64,000 nt of DNA from Betaproteobacteria bacterium. Lineage in GTDB: Bacteria > Pseudomonadota > Gammaproteobacteria > Burkholderiales > Ferrovaceae. Below the pieces are notes generated by a model. The model made no database searches and was not told the DNA's origin. It saw nothing but the letters and a program-made list of their open reading frames with translations. Made by a program: the position numbers and the translations under genes. Location: NCBI GenBank assembly GCA_018971415.1, contig JAGXAW010000004.1, forward strand, positions 17,508-81,507, read 5' to 3'. Below are positions 20,916-31,849 of the stretch, in pieces. How positions within the stretch are numbered: the stretch's first letter is position 1; every line of letters starts with the position of its first letter.

Positions 20916-20944
20916 AAAAAACTGGGGTGTTGTTTAGACACCCC
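20916..20944 (-). terminator. Terminator after aceB
   Basis: GGGGTGT (20924-20930) pairs with ACACCCC (20938-20944). On the minus strand it is followed by AG then TTTTTT, 40 bases past the aceB stop. It separates aceB from the Asr-like gene. Confidence 0.85.
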
Positions 20945-20983
20945 ATACGGCATTATGCAAAAAGAATTGCTTGGTTAACTTAC

Positions 20984-22585
20984 TTAGTCGATATAGTCGT
21001 AACCTGGTAAGGTTAAAAATTCGACAAAATTCTCTGAGGTGGTTAACTCATCAAACATTTTCGCAGCATCATCGTATTTGCCTTTAGCGTACTGTGCTTC
21101 CCCTAACTCTTCTTTGATTTTTTTGAGTTCAGAGGGCATTAACTCACGGAACAATTCGTTAGTGACTTTACGTCCATCAGCTAATACGCCATGAGGTGAA
21201 CGAATCCACTGCCAAATTTGCGCCCGTGAAATCTCTGCTGTTGCAGCATCTTCCATGAGGTTATGAATCGGTACGCAACCCACCCCTGCTAACCAAGCCC
21301 CCAAATACTGTAGGCCAATATTAATGTTCATGCGTAAGCCTTCTTCTGTAATCGGGCCACGGGGTGCAAAGTTTAAAAGATCTTGGGCTGTACTGTTGAC
21401 ATCTTCGCGTTGGCGAGAGATCTGGTTTGGGGTACTCATGTGTTTATTGAAGACTTCCATGGCAATGGGCACCAACCCTGGATGAGCCACCCATGTACCA
21501 TCATAACCATCGGTTGCTTCACGAGTTTTGTCTTCACGTACCTTAGTTAAAGCAGCCTCATTGGCAGCTTCATTATTTTTAATTGGAATCTGCGCTGCCA
21601 TACCCCCCATAGCAAAGGCACCGCGCTTATGACAGGTTTTAACCAATAATAGGGCGTAAGCACGCATGAAAGGAGAGGTCATGGTCACCAAGTTACGGTC
21701 AGCCAAGATAAAGTTAGGGTCTTTACGGAATTTTTTGATGCAACTGAAAATATAATCCCAGCGTCCAGAGTTTAATCCAGCACTGTGGTCTTTCAATTCG
21801 TAAAGAATTTCATCCATTTCAAAGGTGGCCAAAACAGTTTCAATCAGCACTGTTGCTTTGATGGTGCCAATGGGCAAACCAATGGCTTTTTGAGCTGCCA
21901 CAAAAATATCGTTCCACAGACGGGCCTCAAGATGGCTTTCCATTTTTGGTAAATAGAAGTAAGGGCCGCTACCACGGGAGAGAAGATTTTTTGCGTTATG
22001 AAAGAAGTACAGGGCAAAGTCAAAAATACCGCCTGAAATAGGCTTTCCGTCGATCAAAACATGTTTTTCGTTTAAATGCCATCCTCTTGGACGCACAAAT
22101 AACACGGCAGGTTTATCGTTTAGCTTGTATTGCTTTCCCTCAGGACTGGTAAATTCAATGGTGCGGTTGATGGCATCACGAATGTTAATCTGACCACGGA
22201 CTGAATTGTCCCAGGTAGGAGTGGTGGAATCCTCAAAGTCCGCCATAAACACTTTGGCGCCTGAATTAAGGGCATTAATGACCATTTTTCTGTCGGTAGG
22301 CCCGGTGATTTCCACACGGCGGTCTTGAATGTCTGCAGGGCAGGGAGCCACTTTCCAGTCGCCTGAACGAATATGGGCGGTATCAGGGTTAAAGTCCGGA
22401 CGGACGCCGCGGTCAAATTCCTGTTGACGCTTTTCTCTCTGTGCCAACAGCTCTTGGCGGCGAGATTCAAACTGACGGCTTAAGCTTGCTAGGAAAGCCA
22501 AGGCCTCTGGGGTTAGTACTGACTCATAGTCAGGGTGGATTGGTGCAGTAATAGTTAGGCCTTGTGGCCAAAGGGATGCGTTCAT
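20984..22585 (-). CDS. aceB: Malate synthase A
   Basis: Condenses glyoxylate and acetyl-CoA to malate, the second glyoxylate-bypass step. About 533 residues, matching E. coli AceB. Conserved blocks include [74 protein letters not shown] and [21 protein letters not shown]. The ATG at 22585 (GAGG site) fits the family start better than 22615. It is downstream of aceA but separated by a terminator, so it likely has its own promoter. Confidence 0.97.
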   Translation of the reverse strand: MNASLWPQGLTITAPIHPDYESVLTPEALAFLASLSRQFESRRQELLAQREKRQQEFDRGVRPDFNPDTAHIRSGDWKVAPCPADIQDRRVEITGPTDRKMVINALNSGAKVFMADFEDSTTPTWDNSVRGQINIRDAINRTIEFTSPEGKQYKLNDKPAVLFVRPRGWHLNEKHVLIDGKPISGGIFDFALYFFHNAKNLLSRGSGPYFYLPKMESHLEARLWNDIFVAAQKAIGLPIGTIKATVLIETVLATFEMDEILYELKDHSAGLNSGRWDYIFSCIKKFRKDPNFILADRNLVTMTSPFMRAYALLLVKTCHKRGAFAMGGMAAQIPIKNNEAANEAALTKVREDKTREATDGYDGTWVAHPGLVPIAMEVFNKHMSTPNQISRQREDVNSTAQDLLNFAPRGPITEEGLRMNINIGLQYLGAWLAGVGCVPIHNLMEDAATAEISRAQIWQWIRSPHGVLADGRKVTNELFRELMPSELKKIKEELGEAQYAKGKYDDAAKMFDELTTSENFVEFLTLPGYDYID

Positions 22586-22660
22586 AATAGCCTCATTCAA
22601 AAACGATAAGATCAAGTAACATGTAAGTATAAGGTAAACTGATAAGACAGGAAAGGAGCA

Positions 22661-22696
22661 AAAAAAATCCTACCCTAGGATCACCAAGGTAGGATT
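22661..22696 (-). terminator. Terminator after aceA
   Basis: AATCCTACC (22666-22674) pairs with GGTAGGATT (22688-22696) over a 13-base loop. On the minus strand it runs into TTTTTTT. It stands 31 bases past the aceA stop and upstream of aceB. Confidence 0.85.
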
Positions 22697-22727
22697 CTTA
22701 CCTACACCATCTACTCAACGCATTGAA

Positions 22728-24005
22728 TTAATGAAATTGCTCTTCTTCGGTAGAACCGGTTAGCGCTGTAGTAGATGACTCCCCCCCCTGAATGACTTGA
22801 GTGACTTCGTCAAAATAACCTGTACCTACTTCACGTTGGTGACGTGTTGCAGTGTAGCCAATTTTCTCAGCGGCAAACTCAGCTTCCTGAAGTTTAACGT
22901 AAGAAGTCATGCCGTCACGGGCATAACCATGAGCTAATTCGTACATTCCATAATTTAAGGAATGGAAACCCGCCAGAGTAATAAATTGGAACTTATACCC
23001 CATAGCACCCAATTCACGCTGGAATTTGGCGATGGTGGCATCATCAAGGTGTTTTTTCCAGTTAAATGAGGGTGAGCAGTTATAAGCCAACATTTTGTTA
23101 GGATAAACTTTACGAATGGCCTCAGCAAACTGGCGAGCGAATTCTAAGTCAGGTTTACCTGTTTCGCACCATACCATGTCAGCCACTTCTGCGTAAGCCA
23201 AGCCACGAGCAATGGAGGCCTCTAGGCCATTACGTACGCGGTAGAAGCCCTCAGCAGTTCTCTCCCCGGTACAAAAGGGTTTATCTCTTGGGTCCACATC
23301 AGAGGTGAGTAAGTTAGCGGCTTCCGCATCGGTTCTGGCTAGTAAGACGGTGGGAACTCCCATAATGTCTGCGGCAAGACGTGCGGCCACCAGTTTTTGG
23401 ACAGCCTCTTGAGTGGGCACAAGCACTTTTCCACCTAAGTGACCACATTTTTTGGCGGCGGCCAATTGGTCTTCAAAGTGAACGCCAGCAGCTCCTGCTT
23501 CGATCATGGCTTTCATTAACTCATGGGCATTTAATACCCCACCAAAACCTGCTTCTGCATCAGCCACAATGGGGACATACCAGTCGATGTTATTGTTGCC
23601 TTCAGCAAAATGTAATTGGTCGGCACGGCGTAAAGTATTGTTAATTCTTTTGACCACAGTTGGGACAGAGCTGACTGCGTACAAGCTTTGATCAGGGTAC
23701 ATTTGTAGTGAATCATTGGCATCGCCTGCCACTTGCCATCCTGATAAGTAAATGGCTTTTAAGCCTGCTTTAACCTGTTGCATTGCCTGATTACCTGTTA
23801 AGGCACCCAATGAGTTAACGTAGGGTTCAGTGGTGCACATTTGCCAAAGCTTTTCTGCTCCGCGACGGGCTAGGGTATGTTCAATAACAAGGCTTCCCCT
23901 TAAGCGGACAACATCCTCTGCGCTGTAAGGACGCTTAACGCCTTGCCAACGTGGATTTTCTGCCCAGTCTTTTTTCAATTTTTGAATTTCTGCTTCAACG
24001 CTCAT
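22728..24005 (-). CDS. aceA: Isocitrate lyase
   Basis: Splits isocitrate into glyoxylate and succinate. The protein is 425 residues, close to E. coli AceA (434). The catalytic loop signature [16 protein letters not shown] carries the KKCGH active-site Cys. [44 protein letters not shown] and [13 protein letters not shown] are also in place. rraA lies 31 bases downstream of the promoter side of the same strand, so rraA and aceA are probably one unit. Confidence 0.98.
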   Translation of the reverse strand: MSVEAEIQKLKKDWAENPRWQGVKRPYSAEDVVRLRGSLVIEHTLARRGAEKLWQMCTTEPYVNSLGALTGNQAMQQVKAGLKAIYLSGWQVAGDANDSLQMYPDQSLYAVSSVPTVVKRINNTLRRADQLHFAEGNNNIDWYVPIVADAEAGFGGVLNAHELMKAMIEAGAAGVHFEDQLAAAKKCGHLGGKVLVPTQEAVQKLVAARLAADIMGVPTVLLARTDAEAANLLTSDVDPRDKPFCTGERTAEGFYRVRNGLEASIARGLAYAEVADMVWCETGKPDLEFARQFAEAIRKVYPNKMLAYNCSPSFNWKKHLDDATIAKFQRELGAMGYKFQFITLAGFHSLNYGMYELAHGYARDGMTSYVKLQEAEFAAEKIGYTATRHQREVGTGYFDEVTQVIQGGESSTTALTGSTEEEQFH

Positions 24006-24036
24006 GGTATTTCTCCCTTGGTATTAAGATTGACGG

Positions 24037-24516
24037 TTATTCAAGGGGAGAACAGGTACACACTACAATGCCATCTTCATCGGCGACCACCCAGTTTCCT
24101 GGGATAAATGTCACGCCGGCAAAAGTGACGCTAATAGCTGCGGTCCCTTCTCCCTTTTTTACGGATTTGCGTGGGTGCGTCCCTAGCGCTTGTAATCCGA
24201 TGGGCATATTGGCAATGGTCTCAGAATCCCGAATACAACCATACACAATAATGCCTGCCCAGCCTTGGGTAATCGCCAGCTCTGCCAGTTGATCACCAAT
24301 CAAGGCGCAACGAAGGGATCCGCCTCCGTCAACCACTAATACACGGCCATGTCCTGGGGTTTCCAAGGTGGCGCGTACGAGGGTATTGTCTTCGAACACT
24401 TTCACTGTCGCAATTTGACCGTGAAATGATGTTGATCCGCCATAATTGTAGAAGATAGGTTCAGCGACAAAGGCGCGATCACCTAATTCATCACACAAAT
24501 CTGCGGTATTGATCAT
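24037..24516 (-). CDS. rraA: RraA-family protein (RNase E regulator / HMG-CHA aldolase fold)
   Basis: A 159-residue protein that begins [12 protein letters not shown] and carries [32 protein letters not shown] and [16 protein letters not shown]. This is the wording of proteins annotated as RraA, inhibitor of RNase E. The same fold includes 4-hydroxy-4-methyl-2-oxoglutarate aldolase, and the GGSLR arginine and CIRD aspartate needed for that chemistry are present, so it may have aldolase activity. The ATG at 24516 (AAGGATAGTGAG upstream) is preferred to 24612. It precedes aceA on the same strand and is divergent from icd. Confidence 0.85.
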   Translation of the reverse strand: MINTADLCDELGDRAFVAEPIFYNYGGSTSFHGQIATVKVFEDNTLVRATLETPGHGRVLVVDGGGSLRCALIGDQLAELAITQGWAGIIVYGCIRDSETIANMPIGLQALGTHPRKSVKKGEGTAAISVTFAGVTFIPGNWVVADEDGIVVCTCSPLE

Positions 24517-24643
24517 CTCACTATCCTTGTACAATAGTGGGTTGGAAAAAATGTTCAACTTTTCCTTCCCGAAGTGGTAGGTAAGATATATCATATATAA
24601 GACATAGGACACAAGCTTTTTTTATTTTGGAGGATTATCTGTC

Positions 24644-25882
24644 ATGTACCAGCATATTAAAATTCCAAGCGTTGGTGAAAAAATCACTGTAAATACAAAT
24701 GGTTCCCTCAATGTACCTGATCAGCCCATTATTCCCTACTTGGAGGGTGATGGCACTGGGGTAGACATTACTCCTGTCATGAAAACGGTGGTTGATGCGG
24801 CGGTGGCCAAAAGTTATGGCGGTAAAAGACAGATTTCTTGGATGGAAGTGTACGCGGGGGAGAAGTCAGTTCGCGTTTATGGCGATAACGTATGGCTTCC
24901 AGAAGAAACCTTGGATGCGGTGAGAGATTATGTGGTTTCCATTAAAGGTCCGTTAACGACCCCAGTGGGTGGTGGCATACGCTCTATTAATGTGGCTTTA
25001 AGGCAGCAGTTAGACTTGTATGTATGCTTGCGTCCCGTGCGCTGGTTCACAGGAGTGCCAAGTCCAGTGAAAGAGCCCCATAAAACAGATATGGTGATTT
25101 TCAGAGAAAACTCTGAGGACATCTATGCCGGTATTGAGTGGGAAGCCAATTCACCAGAAGCCATCAAAGTTATCGAGTTTTTACAAAAAGAAATGAAAGT
25201 CACAGCCATTCGTTTCCCAGGAAGCTCAGGGATTGGCATTAAACCCATCTCTCAAGAGGGAACCGAGCGGATTATGCGTAAAGCCGTACAGTACGCCATA
25301 GACAATAAACGTCGTTCAGTGACCATTGTCCATAAGGGCAACATTATGAAATACACTGAAGGCGCTTTTAAAAACTGGGCTTATGCTTTGTGTAAAAAGG
25401 AATTTGGTGCAGAGCTATTGGATGGCGGCCCTTGGATGAAACTACCCAATGGTATTGTGATTAAGGATGTTATTGCTGATGCTTTCCTACAGCAAATTCT
25501 GCTGCGTCCTGATGAGTATGATGTGATCACCACAATGAATTTAAATGGGGATTACATTTCCGATGCCCTGGCAGCTCAGGTAGGCGGTATTGGCATAGCG
25601 CCAGGCGCCAATTTATCTGATACTGTGGCCATGTTTGAGGCAACTCACGGTACTGCACCCAAATACGCTGGGAAAGATTATGTCAATCCAGGATCCTTAA
25701 TTCTTTCTGCTGAAATGATGTTGCGTCATATGGGTTGGATTGAAGCCGCTGATTTAATCATTCATGCCATGGAAAAAACCATTGCTGCGAAAACCGTGAC
25801 TTACGATTTTGCTCGTTTAATGGAAGGGGCTACTCAGCTTTCATGCTCAGGCTTTGGTCAGGCTATGATTTCTCATATGTAA
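24644..25882 (+). CDS. icd: Isocitrate dehydrogenase (NADP)
   Basis: Oxidatively decarboxylates isocitrate to 2-oxoglutarate. It is 412 residues, close to E. coli Icd (416). [16 protein letters not shown] at the N-terminus, [16 protein letters not shown] with the serine that AceK would phosphorylate, [19 protein letters not shown], and the NADP loop [19 protein letters not shown] are all present. The gene is divergent from rraA-aceA across 127 bases, so both arms of the branch point share one control region. GGAGG stands before the ATG. Confidence 0.98.
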   Translation: MYQHIKIPSVGEKITVNTNGSLNVPDQPIIPYLEGDGTGVDITPVMKTVVDAAVAKSYGGKRQISWMEVYAGEKSVRVYGDNVWLPEETLDAVRDYVVSIKGPLTTPVGGGIRSINVALRQQLDLYVCLRPVRWFTGVPSPVKEPHKTDMVIFRENSEDIYAGIEWEANSPEAIKVIEFLQKEMKVTAIRFPGSSGIGIKPISQEGTERIMRKAVQYAIDNKRRSVTIVHKGNIMKYTEGAFKNWAYALCKKEFGAELLDGGPWMKLPNGIVIKDVIADAFLQQILLRPDEYDVITTMNLNGDYISDALAAQVGGIGIAPGANLSDTVAMFEATHGTAPKYAGKDYVNPGSLILSAEMMLRHMGWIEAADLIIHAMEKTIAAKTVTYDFARLMEGATQLSCSGFGQAMISHM

Positions 25883-25900
25883 GGTAGTGGAATGGGGAAT

Positions 25901-25931
25901 AAAAAAAGCGGCGTTAAACGCCGCTTTTTCT
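25901..25931. terminator. Bidirectional terminator between icd and csp
   Basis: GCGGCG (25908-25913) pairs with CGCCGC (25919-25924) across TTAAA, flanked by an A run and by TTTTTCTTT. It serves icd and probably also the convergent cold-shock gene. Confidence 0.9.
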
Positions 25932-25960
25932 TTGCAAACTTAATTTAAATTCAGCTGTAA

Positions 25961-26164
25961 TTAGGCAGCTTGAATGTTAGAAGCCTGTTTTCCTTTTGGG
26001 CCTTGGGTGACTTCGAAAGACACTTTTTGACCTTCTTTTAAGGTTTTGAATCCGCCCATTTGAATTGCGGAGAAATGCGCGAAAAGATCTTCGCTACCAT
26101 CATCAGGAGTAATAAAACCATAACCTTTTGAATCGTTGAACCACTTCACTGTACCTGTTGCCAT
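25961..26164 (-). CDS. Cold-shock protein, CspA family
   Basis: A 67-residue OB-fold RNA-binding protein that melts mRNA structure. RNP1 KGYGFITP and RNP2 DLFAHFSAI are intact, and the ending [11 protein letters not shown] is typical. The GAAGGAAAG site is strong. A predicted leader of roughly 108 bases precedes it, as in many csp mRNAs. Which numbered Csp it represents cannot be told. Confidence 0.96.
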   Translation of the reverse strand: MATGTVKWFNDSKGYGFITPDDGSEDLFAHFSAIQMGGFKTLKEGQKVSFEVTQGPKGKQASNIQAA

Positions 26165-26185
26165 TTTTACTTTCCTTCAAAAAAC

Positions 26186-26223
26186 GCTCTCAAGAGCCTT
26201 GAACATAGTTTGATTATCAAGGC
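26186..26223 (-). promoter_or_regulatory. Structured leader of the csp mRNA
   Basis: Two perfect hairpins compete for bases 26196-26197: GCTCT-CA-AGAGC (26186-26197) and GCCTTGA (26196-26202) with TCAAGGC (26217-26223). Both lie just upstream of the csp ribosome site in the transcribed leader. Temperature-dependent refolding, as known for cspA leaders, is a fair inference. Confidence 0.45.
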
Positions 26224-26278
26224 CAGCAAACGGCGATACCGGTGATGCAGACAACTTGTTACCAAACTTCCACGTTTC

Positions 26279-26306
26279 TTTTTACGCGTTTTGGTGAAAA
26301 TGTCAA
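26279..26306 (-). promoter_or_regulatory. Candidate csp promoter
   Basis: On the minus strand a perfect TTGACA (26306-26301) is followed after 16 bases by a weak TAAAAA (26284-26279). Transcription would start near 26272, giving a leader of about 108 bases. Confidence 0.55.
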
Positions 26307-26447
26307 GAGTTTGGGGGTTTTTTTTGCTAAAAATCCTTTACGTCCCCTTGAAATGATGCGTCTTAGCCACAATTATTCAGAATGGAAAAAATAGTTTAGA
26401 CTAACTTAATGGATTTCAAAATAAGCTAATGTGGCAGACTCAGAACT

Positions 26448-26762
26448 ATGGTGACTAAATATCAAGATCAACTGTTGGTTGATAAGCAAAAAAATAAAGC
26501 GAAACCACCCTCATTATTTAATGTCATATTGTTAAATGACGATTTCACCCCAATGGAATTTGTTATACAAGTGTTACAAAAATTTTTTTCATTAGATATG
26601 GAAACAGCTACCCGAATCATGTTAAAAGTGCATACAGAGGGGAGAGGTGTGTGTGGAACCTACCCAAGGGATTTAGCCGCCACTAAAGTGAAAAAAGTGC
26701 TTGATTATGCCAAGCAGCATCAACACCCTTTGCAATGTGTCATGGAGGAAATTGGATCATGA
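26448..26762 (+). CDS. clpS: ATP-dependent Clp protease adaptor ClpS
   Basis: A 104-residue adaptor that hands N-degron proteins to ClpAP. The core [20 protein letters not shown] and the later [23 protein letters not shown] are exactly the ClpS signature, including the Asp-Asp and His of the N-end recognition pocket. Its stop overlaps the clpA start (ATGA). Confidence 0.97.
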   Translation: MVTKYQDQLLVDKQKNKAKPPSLFNVILLNDDFTPMEFVIQVLQKFFSLDMETATRIMLKVHTEGRGVCGTYPRDLAATKVKKVLDYAKQHQHPLQCVMEEIGS

Positions 26763-29017
26763 TTGCTCAAGAGTTAGAAGTTAGCCTACATATGGCCTTT
26801 GTGGATGCGAGACAAAAGCGCCACGAATTTATTACTGTTGAGCATTTACTGCTGGCTTTAATGGATAACCCATCGGCGATGGAAGTATTAAGAGCCTGTG
26901 GAGCGGATATTGAAGTTCTAAGAAAAGAGCTTGATGGTTTTGTTCACGAACATACTCCTGTTGTTCCAGGTGATGATGAAGTGGATACCCAACCTACCTT
27001 AGGTTTTCAACGTGTTATTCAGCGAGCTATATTGCACGTACAGTCCTCGGGTAAAAAAGAGGTCACCGGCGCCAACGTATTGGTTGCTATATTTGGTGAG
27101 AAGGACTCCCATGCTGTGTATTATCTGCAACAACAGGGAATCACCCGACTTGATGCAGTGAATTATGTGGCTCATGGTATTGCTAAGGTTCAAGGTGCTG
27201 CACAGAAAGAAGAAGCTGCTGCTGAGCAAGAAACAGAGGGTCAAAGCTCTGGGGCGTTAAGTAATTTTGCATTGAATCTCAACGCCCAAGTGAGTGCCGG
27301 TAAAATTGATCCGTTAATTGGCCGTGACAAAGAGGTTGAGCGCGTCATTCAAGTCCTCTGTCGTCGTCGAAAAAATAACCCCTTGTTGGTGGGTGAGGCA
27401 GGAGTCGGTAAAACGGCTATCGCTGAAGGATTGGCCTCCCGTATTGTCTCAGGAGATATCCCCCAAATTCTGGCAGAGGCGACGGTTTATTCCCTTGATA
27501 TGGGTGCTTTGTTAGCAGGAACCAAATACCGTGGTGATTTTGAACAGCGCTTAAAAGCGGTACTCAAACAATTGCAAGATGACCCTAACAGCATTTTGTT
27601 TATTGATGAAATCCATACATTAATTGGTGCCGGAGCCGCTTCTGGAGGCACTTTGGATGCATCAAACCTTCTTAAGCCTGCACTCTCTAAAGGCAGTTTA
27701 AGATGTATCGGTGCCACCACTTACACTGAATATCGAGGTATTTTTGAGAAGGATCATGCTCTTTCTCGACGTTTCCAGAAAATTGATGTGGTTGAACCCT
27801 CTATTGAAGAAACCGTTCAGATACTCAAAGGACTCAAATCTCGTTTTGAGCAGCATCATGGGGTACGTTACTCAGAAACAGCGTTGTCCTCAGCCGCTGA
27901 GCTCTCAGCCAGGTTTATTAATGATCGCCATTTACCCGATAAGGCTATTGATGTGATTGATGAGGCAGGCGCAGCTCAACGTATTCTGCCCAAATCCAAA
28001 CAACGAAAAGTGATTGGAAAATCTGAAATTGAGGATATTGTCGCTAAAATTGCACGTATTCCTCCACGCAATATTTCCAATGACGACCGAAGTGCTTTAA
28101 AAACCTTAGACCGAGATCTTAAGTCAGTGGTTTTTGGTCAAGACAAAGCCATTGAAGCACTCTCAGCTGCCATTAAAATGGCAAGAAGCGGTCTTGGCAA
28201 TCCTCAAAAACCTATTGGTTCTTTCTTGTTTTCTGGACCCACCGGAGTGGGTAAAACAGAAGTAGCAAGACAGCTTGCTTACACCTTAGGCGTTGAACTC
28301 ATTCGCTTTGACATGTCCGAATATATGGAGCCGCATGCTGTGTCAAGACTAATTGGCGCGCCACCTGGCTATGTGGGCTTTGATCAAGGCGGTCAGTTAA
28401 CCGAAGCCATTACCAAACACCCTTACTCCGTCTTGTTATTGGACGAGATAGAAAAAGCCCATCCGGACATTTACAACATATTGTTGCAAGTGATGGATCA
28501 TGGCACTTTAACTGACAATAATGGTAGACGGGCCGATTTCAGAAATACCGTAATCATAATGACGACCAATGCGGGTGCGCAGGTTTTAACAAAAAATACC
28601 TTAGGTTTTGTGGAAAGTAAGAGCCAAGGTGATGAAATGGCTGATATTAAACGCCTCTTTACCCCTGAGTTTAGAAACCGTATCGATGCCATTATTTCCT
28701 TTGCTCCTTTAGATAAGAATGTTATTTTGCGCGTTGTCGATAAGTTCTTATTGCAATTGGAAAACCAGCTACAAGAGAAACGAGTGGAAGTTAATTTCAC
28801 CGATAACTTGCGTGATTTCTTGGCCGACAAAGGCTTTGATCCCTTGATGGGGGCAAGACCGATGGCAAGACTGATTCAAGATACCATTCGTCGAGCGCTG
28901 GCAGATGAGTTACTCTTTGGTCGACTCTCCGGTGGTGGGAAAGTGACCATTGATGTGGATCAAGAGGGGCAGGTTCAACTTCGTTTTGATGAAACTGAAG
29001 AAGTCAGTATCAATTAA
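26759..29017 (+). CDS. clpA: ATP-dependent Clp protease ATPase subunit ClpA
   Basis: A 752-residue AAA+ unfoldase. The Clp-N repeat domain begins [14 protein letters not shown]. The first ATPase has [17 protein letters not shown] and [15 protein letters not shown]. The second has [15 protein letters not shown] and [14 protein letters not shown]-terminal [20 protein letters not shown] follows. ATG 26759 overlaps the clpS stop, so this start is chosen over 26735. The ClpP partner is not in the window. Confidence 0.98.
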   Translation: MIAQELEVSLHMAFVDARQKRHEFITVEHLLLALMDNPSAMEVLRACGADIEVLRKELDGFVHEHTPVVPGDDEVDTQPTLGFQRVIQRAILHVQSSGKKEVTGANVLVAIFGEKDSHAVYYLQQQGITRLDAVNYVAHGIAKVQGAAQKEEAAAEQETEGQSSGALSNFALNLNAQVSAGKIDPLIGRDKEVERVIQVLCRRRKNNPLLVGEAGVGKTAIAEGLASRIVSGDIPQILAEATVYSLDMGALLAGTKYRGDFEQRLKAVLKQLQDDPNSILFIDEIHTLIGAGAASGGTLDASNLLKPALSKGSLRCIGATTYTEYRGIFEKDHALSRRFQKIDVVEPSIEETVQILKGLKSRFEQHHGVRYSETALSSAAELSARFINDRHLPDKAIDVIDEAGAAQRILPKSKQRKVIGKSEIEDIVAKIARIPPRNISNDDRSALKTLDRDLKSVVFGQDKAIEALSAAIKMARSGLGNPQKPIGSFLFSGPTGVGKTEVARQLAYTLGVELIRFDMSEYMEPHAVSRLIGAPPGYVGFDQGGQLTEAITKHPYSVLLLDEIEKAHPDIYNILLQVMDHGTLTDNNGRRADFRNTVIIMTTNAGAQVLTKNTLGFVESKSQGDEMADIKRLFTPEFRNRIDAIISFAPLDKNVILRVVDKFLLQLENQLQEKRVEVNFTDNLRDFLADKGFDPLMGARPMARLIQDTIRRALADELLFGRLSGGGKVTIDVDQEGQVQLRFDETEEVSIN

Positions 29018-29033
29018 CTCGAGAATAAGCCTT

Positions 29034-29828
29034 TTACACTGCCACTGCCATCGCAATATGCGGATGGCACTGGTAGTTGTGAATAACGAAATCCTCAAAT
29101 CGGTAATCAAATAGGCTCTGAGGGCGGCGTGTAATCTCTAAAGTGGGCAGTGGATAAGGCTCACGAGTGAGCTGCTCTTTAATCGCATCCACATGATTGG
29201 TATAAATATGGCAATCCCCTCCAGTCCAAACAAACTCCCCAACCTCTAAATCACATTGTTGCGCCATCATATGGGTGAGTAGTGCGTAGGAGGCGATATT
29301 AAATGGCACTCCTAATCCCGCATCAGCAGAGCGCTGATAGAGCTGACAGGAGAGTTTTCCTTCAGCCACATAAAATTGAAATAGCAAATGACAAGGCGGC
29401 AGAGCCATATTGCTCACTTCGCCCACATTCCAGGCGGAGACAATGAGTCGTCTTGAATCGGGATTGGTTTTAATTTGTTTAACGACTTGAGATATTTGAT
29501 CAATCACTGTACCGTCTGCGGCTTGCCACTCACGCCATTGTTTACCGTACACTGGACCAAGATTGCCATTTTCGTCGGCCCACTCATCCCAAATACTGAC
29601 ACCATTTTCTTTAAGATAGCGAATGTTTGTGTCACCCGATAAAAACCAAATTAATTCGTGAATAATGGAGCGTAAATGAAGTTTTTTGGTGGTTACTAAG
29701 GGAAAGCCTGCCCCCAAATCAAAACGCATTTGGTAACCGAAAGTACTGATGGTGCCCGTTCCGGTACGATCTGTTTTGGTCGTCCCGTGCGTCATAATAT
29801 GTTGTAAAAAATCTAGATACTGTCGCAT
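29034..29828 (-). CDS. thyA: Thymidylate synthase ThyA
   Basis: Methylates dUMP to dTMP with methylene-tetrahydrofolate. It has 264 residues, the same as E. coli ThyA. Present are [21 protein letters not shown], the catalytic Cys in [32 protein letters not shown] and [17 protein letters not shown]. It converges on clpA with only 16 bases between stops. Its start codon is 23 bases from that of the divergent aminopeptidase gene. Confidence 0.98.
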   Translation of the reverse strand: MRQYLDFLQHIMTHGTTKTDRTGTGTISTFGYQMRFDLGAGFPLVTTKKLHLRSIIHELIWFLSGDTNIRYLKENGVSIWDEWADENGNLGPVYGKQWREWQAADGTVIDQISQVVKQIKTNPDSRRLIVSAWNVGEVSNMALPPCHLLFQFYVAEGKLSCQLYQRSADAGLGVPFNIASYALLTHMMAQQCDLEVGEFVWTGGDCHIYTNHVDAIKEQLTREPYPLPTLEITRRPQSLFDYRFEDFVIHNYQCHPHIAMAVAV

Positions 29829-29851
29829 GGCATCATGATAACATCATCTTT

Positions 29852-31312
29852 ATGAAAAATGATCACTTTACATTGCCCCAATGGCATTGGTTGCAAGGCC
29901 AACATAAAGCTTGTCCTTTAATTGTTTATATTGTCGCTGATTTACCAAAGCTGACCCAAATCCCTCAGGCCGATCTTCTTAAAAATGTTATTCGCCAGAG
30001 AAAAATGGAGCTTAATGCCGCCTTAAAAGAGGGCATATTGGCTACCGATTCCATGGGTACGACTTTTTATTGGGTCAGCATTGAAACGCAGCAAGAGGCT
30101 TTTCAAGTGCATTCTGCCTTGGCAAAAGTGGTAAAACAGTTGCATTCCTTATCCTTAGAAGAGGTGGTTTTAGAAATAGTGGGGGAGAATGCCAAACGTA
30201 TTGCAGCCACTGTGTTGTATGTTGCCTTGGTCAACAATGCCCAACTGGTGGAACGAAAAGCCGGTAGTAAAAAAGTATGGCGGCAGATTTATTTGAAGGC
30301 ACCCCAAAGTACCCAGGATCTTTGCCAAAAGGCGGCTCTATTAGCGAATGCCAATACACTGACCCGTTACCTAACGGTTAAAGCGCCTAATGAGCTTAAT
30401 CCTGTGGCTTACCGAAAATACCTTAAAGAGTTTTCCAGAAGCCACAAATTAGACTATGAGGAATGGGATGAAGCGCGCTTACAAAAAATCGGGGCTGGCG
30501 CCTTTCTGTCAGTTTCACAGGGCAGTAACAACCGTGGAGCAGCCATTGTCAAAATCAGTTATCGGCCTAAGCGGGCTAAAAACACAATCGCTTTAGTGGG
30601 AAAAGGTATTTGTTTTGATACGGGGGGACACAATTTAAAGCCAGCCCGATATATGCATAATATGCATGAGGACATGAATGGTTCTGCTGTGGTGTTGGGT
30701 ATTCTCAAGGCCGCCCTCGACTTGTCTCTAGATGTGGCCATTGACGCTTGGTTTGCTATTGCAGAAAACCACTTAAGTCCCAATGCCTACAAACAAAATG
30801 ATGTGGTTACCGCTTTAAACGGGGTAAGTATTGAAATTGTTCACACTGACGCTGAGGGGCGCATGGTGTTGGCAGATACACTGACCTTAGCGGAAAGAGA
30901 AAAACCTAACCTGATTATTGATTTTGCGACTTTAACGGGCAGTATGCACGTTGCACTGGGTGCTCGCATGAGCGGTATATTTGTTAATCGCCCTGAAATG
31001 GCGAATCTGGCTGTAGAAGTTGGCCAGTTAATGGGGGAGAGAGTGGTATGTTTCCCGGCCCCCAGTGATTATGACGAAGCCCTAAGTAGCCAGGTGGCTG
31101 ATGTAAAACAATGCACCTTAACGGGTGAAGCGGACCATATTTTGGCAGTGCGTTTTTTGTCTAAGTTTATTAATCATACTCCATGGATCCATATGGATTT
31201 ATCGGCATCGCGCAATGAGGGGGGGTTAGGAGCCCTCTTGTCTGATGTCACTGGCTTTGGTGTGCTGTGGGGTGCACAATTTATAGACAGTTGGGGTAAA
31301 AAAGAGCTATAA
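29852..31312 (+). CDS. M17 (leucyl) aminopeptidase family protein
   Basis: A 486-residue dizinc aminopeptidase. The C-terminal catalytic domain has VGKGICFDTGGHNLKP with the metal/catalytic Lys and Asp, HEDMNGSAVVLGILKA, the family signature VHTDAEGRMVLADTL, and DFATLTGSMHVALG. The signature usually begins with Asn; His here is a common variant in the PepB-like branch. The N-terminal domain is weakly conserved. It would trim N-terminal residues from peptides in the cytoplasm. Confidence 0.9.
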   Translation: MKNDHFTLPQWHWLQGQHKACPLIVYIVADLPKLTQIPQADLLKNVIRQRKMELNAALKEGILATDSMGTTFYWVSIETQQEAFQVHSALAKVVKQLHSLSLEEVVLEIVGENAKRIAATVLYVALVNNAQLVERKAGSKKVWRQIYLKAPQSTQDLCQKAALLANANTLTRYLTVKAPNELNPVAYRKYLKEFSRSHKLDYEEWDEARLQKIGAGAFLSVSQGSNNRGAAIVKISYRPKRAKNTIALVGKGICFDTGGHNLKPARYMHNMHEDMNGSAVVLGILKAALDLSLDVAIDAWFAIAENHLSPNAYKQNDVVTALNGVSIEIVHTDAEGRMVLADTLTLAEREKPNLIIDFATLTGSMHVALGARMSGIFVNRPEMANLAVEVGQLMGERVVCFPAPSDYDEALSSQVADVKQCTLTGEADHILAVRFLSKFINHTPWIHMDLSASRNEGGLGALLSDVTGFGVLWGAQFIDSWGKKEL

Positions 31313-31344
31313 TCAAAATCTTAGATAAGTAAGTGCAATAAAAG

Positions 31345-31366
31345 TGGGCCTCGAGCCCATTTTTTA
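31345..31366 (+). terminator. Probable terminator between the aminopeptidase gene and rimP
   Basis: TGGGC (31345-31349) and GCCCA (31355-31359) form a 5-bp stem followed by TTTTTTA. It is short but well placed, 32 bases past the stop and 33 before rimP. Confidence 0.6.
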
Positions 31367-31398
31367 TTGGTGGTTTAGTCGCCAACGAGGAAAACACA

Positions 31399-31839
31399 GT
31401 GCAACTCTCCGCAGTGGACAGTTTAATTGAGAAAATTGTTACCGGTATGTCCTTTGAGTGCGTGGATATTGAGCGCTCGGGAAGAGGTTTGCTGCGTGTA
31501 TTCATCGACTCGCCTAACGGTATTACGGTGGATGATTGTGCGCTTGTTAGCAATCAGTTAACGCGTGCCTTTGCCGTTGAAGGGGTGGATTTTGATCGAT
31601 TGGAGATATCCTCTCCAGGGTTAGATCGACCGTTGAAGAAGCCGGCTGATTTTGAGCGCTTCCTGATGAGTGAAGTGAAGTTAAAAACCCGTGTGCCGCG
31701 GAATGGGCAACGCAATTTTGTTGGGCAATTGGTCAGTGCTGATAGTGATGCTATCGGTCTGTTGGTTGAGGGTTCTCAGGAGCCTTTGTTAATTGAGTAC
31801 GCTGATATTGAACGTGCTCATTTGGTACCGGAATTTTAG
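31399..31839 (+). CDS. rimP: Ribosome maturation factor RimP
   Basis: A 146-residue factor for 30S maturation, starting with GTG. Recognised by [29 protein letters not shown] (family core), the block [21 protein letters not shown], and the C-terminal SH3-like domain. It heads the standard rimP-nusA-infB-rbfA-truB unit, with nusA ten bases after the stop. Confidence 0.95.
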   Translation: MQLSAVDSLIEKIVTGMSFECVDIERSGRGLLRVFIDSPNGITVDDCALVSNQLTRAFAVEGVDFDRLEISSPGLDRPLKKPADFERFLMSEVKLKTRVPRNGQRNFVGQLVSADSDAIGLLVEGSQEPLLIEYADIERAHLVPEF

Positions 31840-31849
31840 TGAGGAAAAT

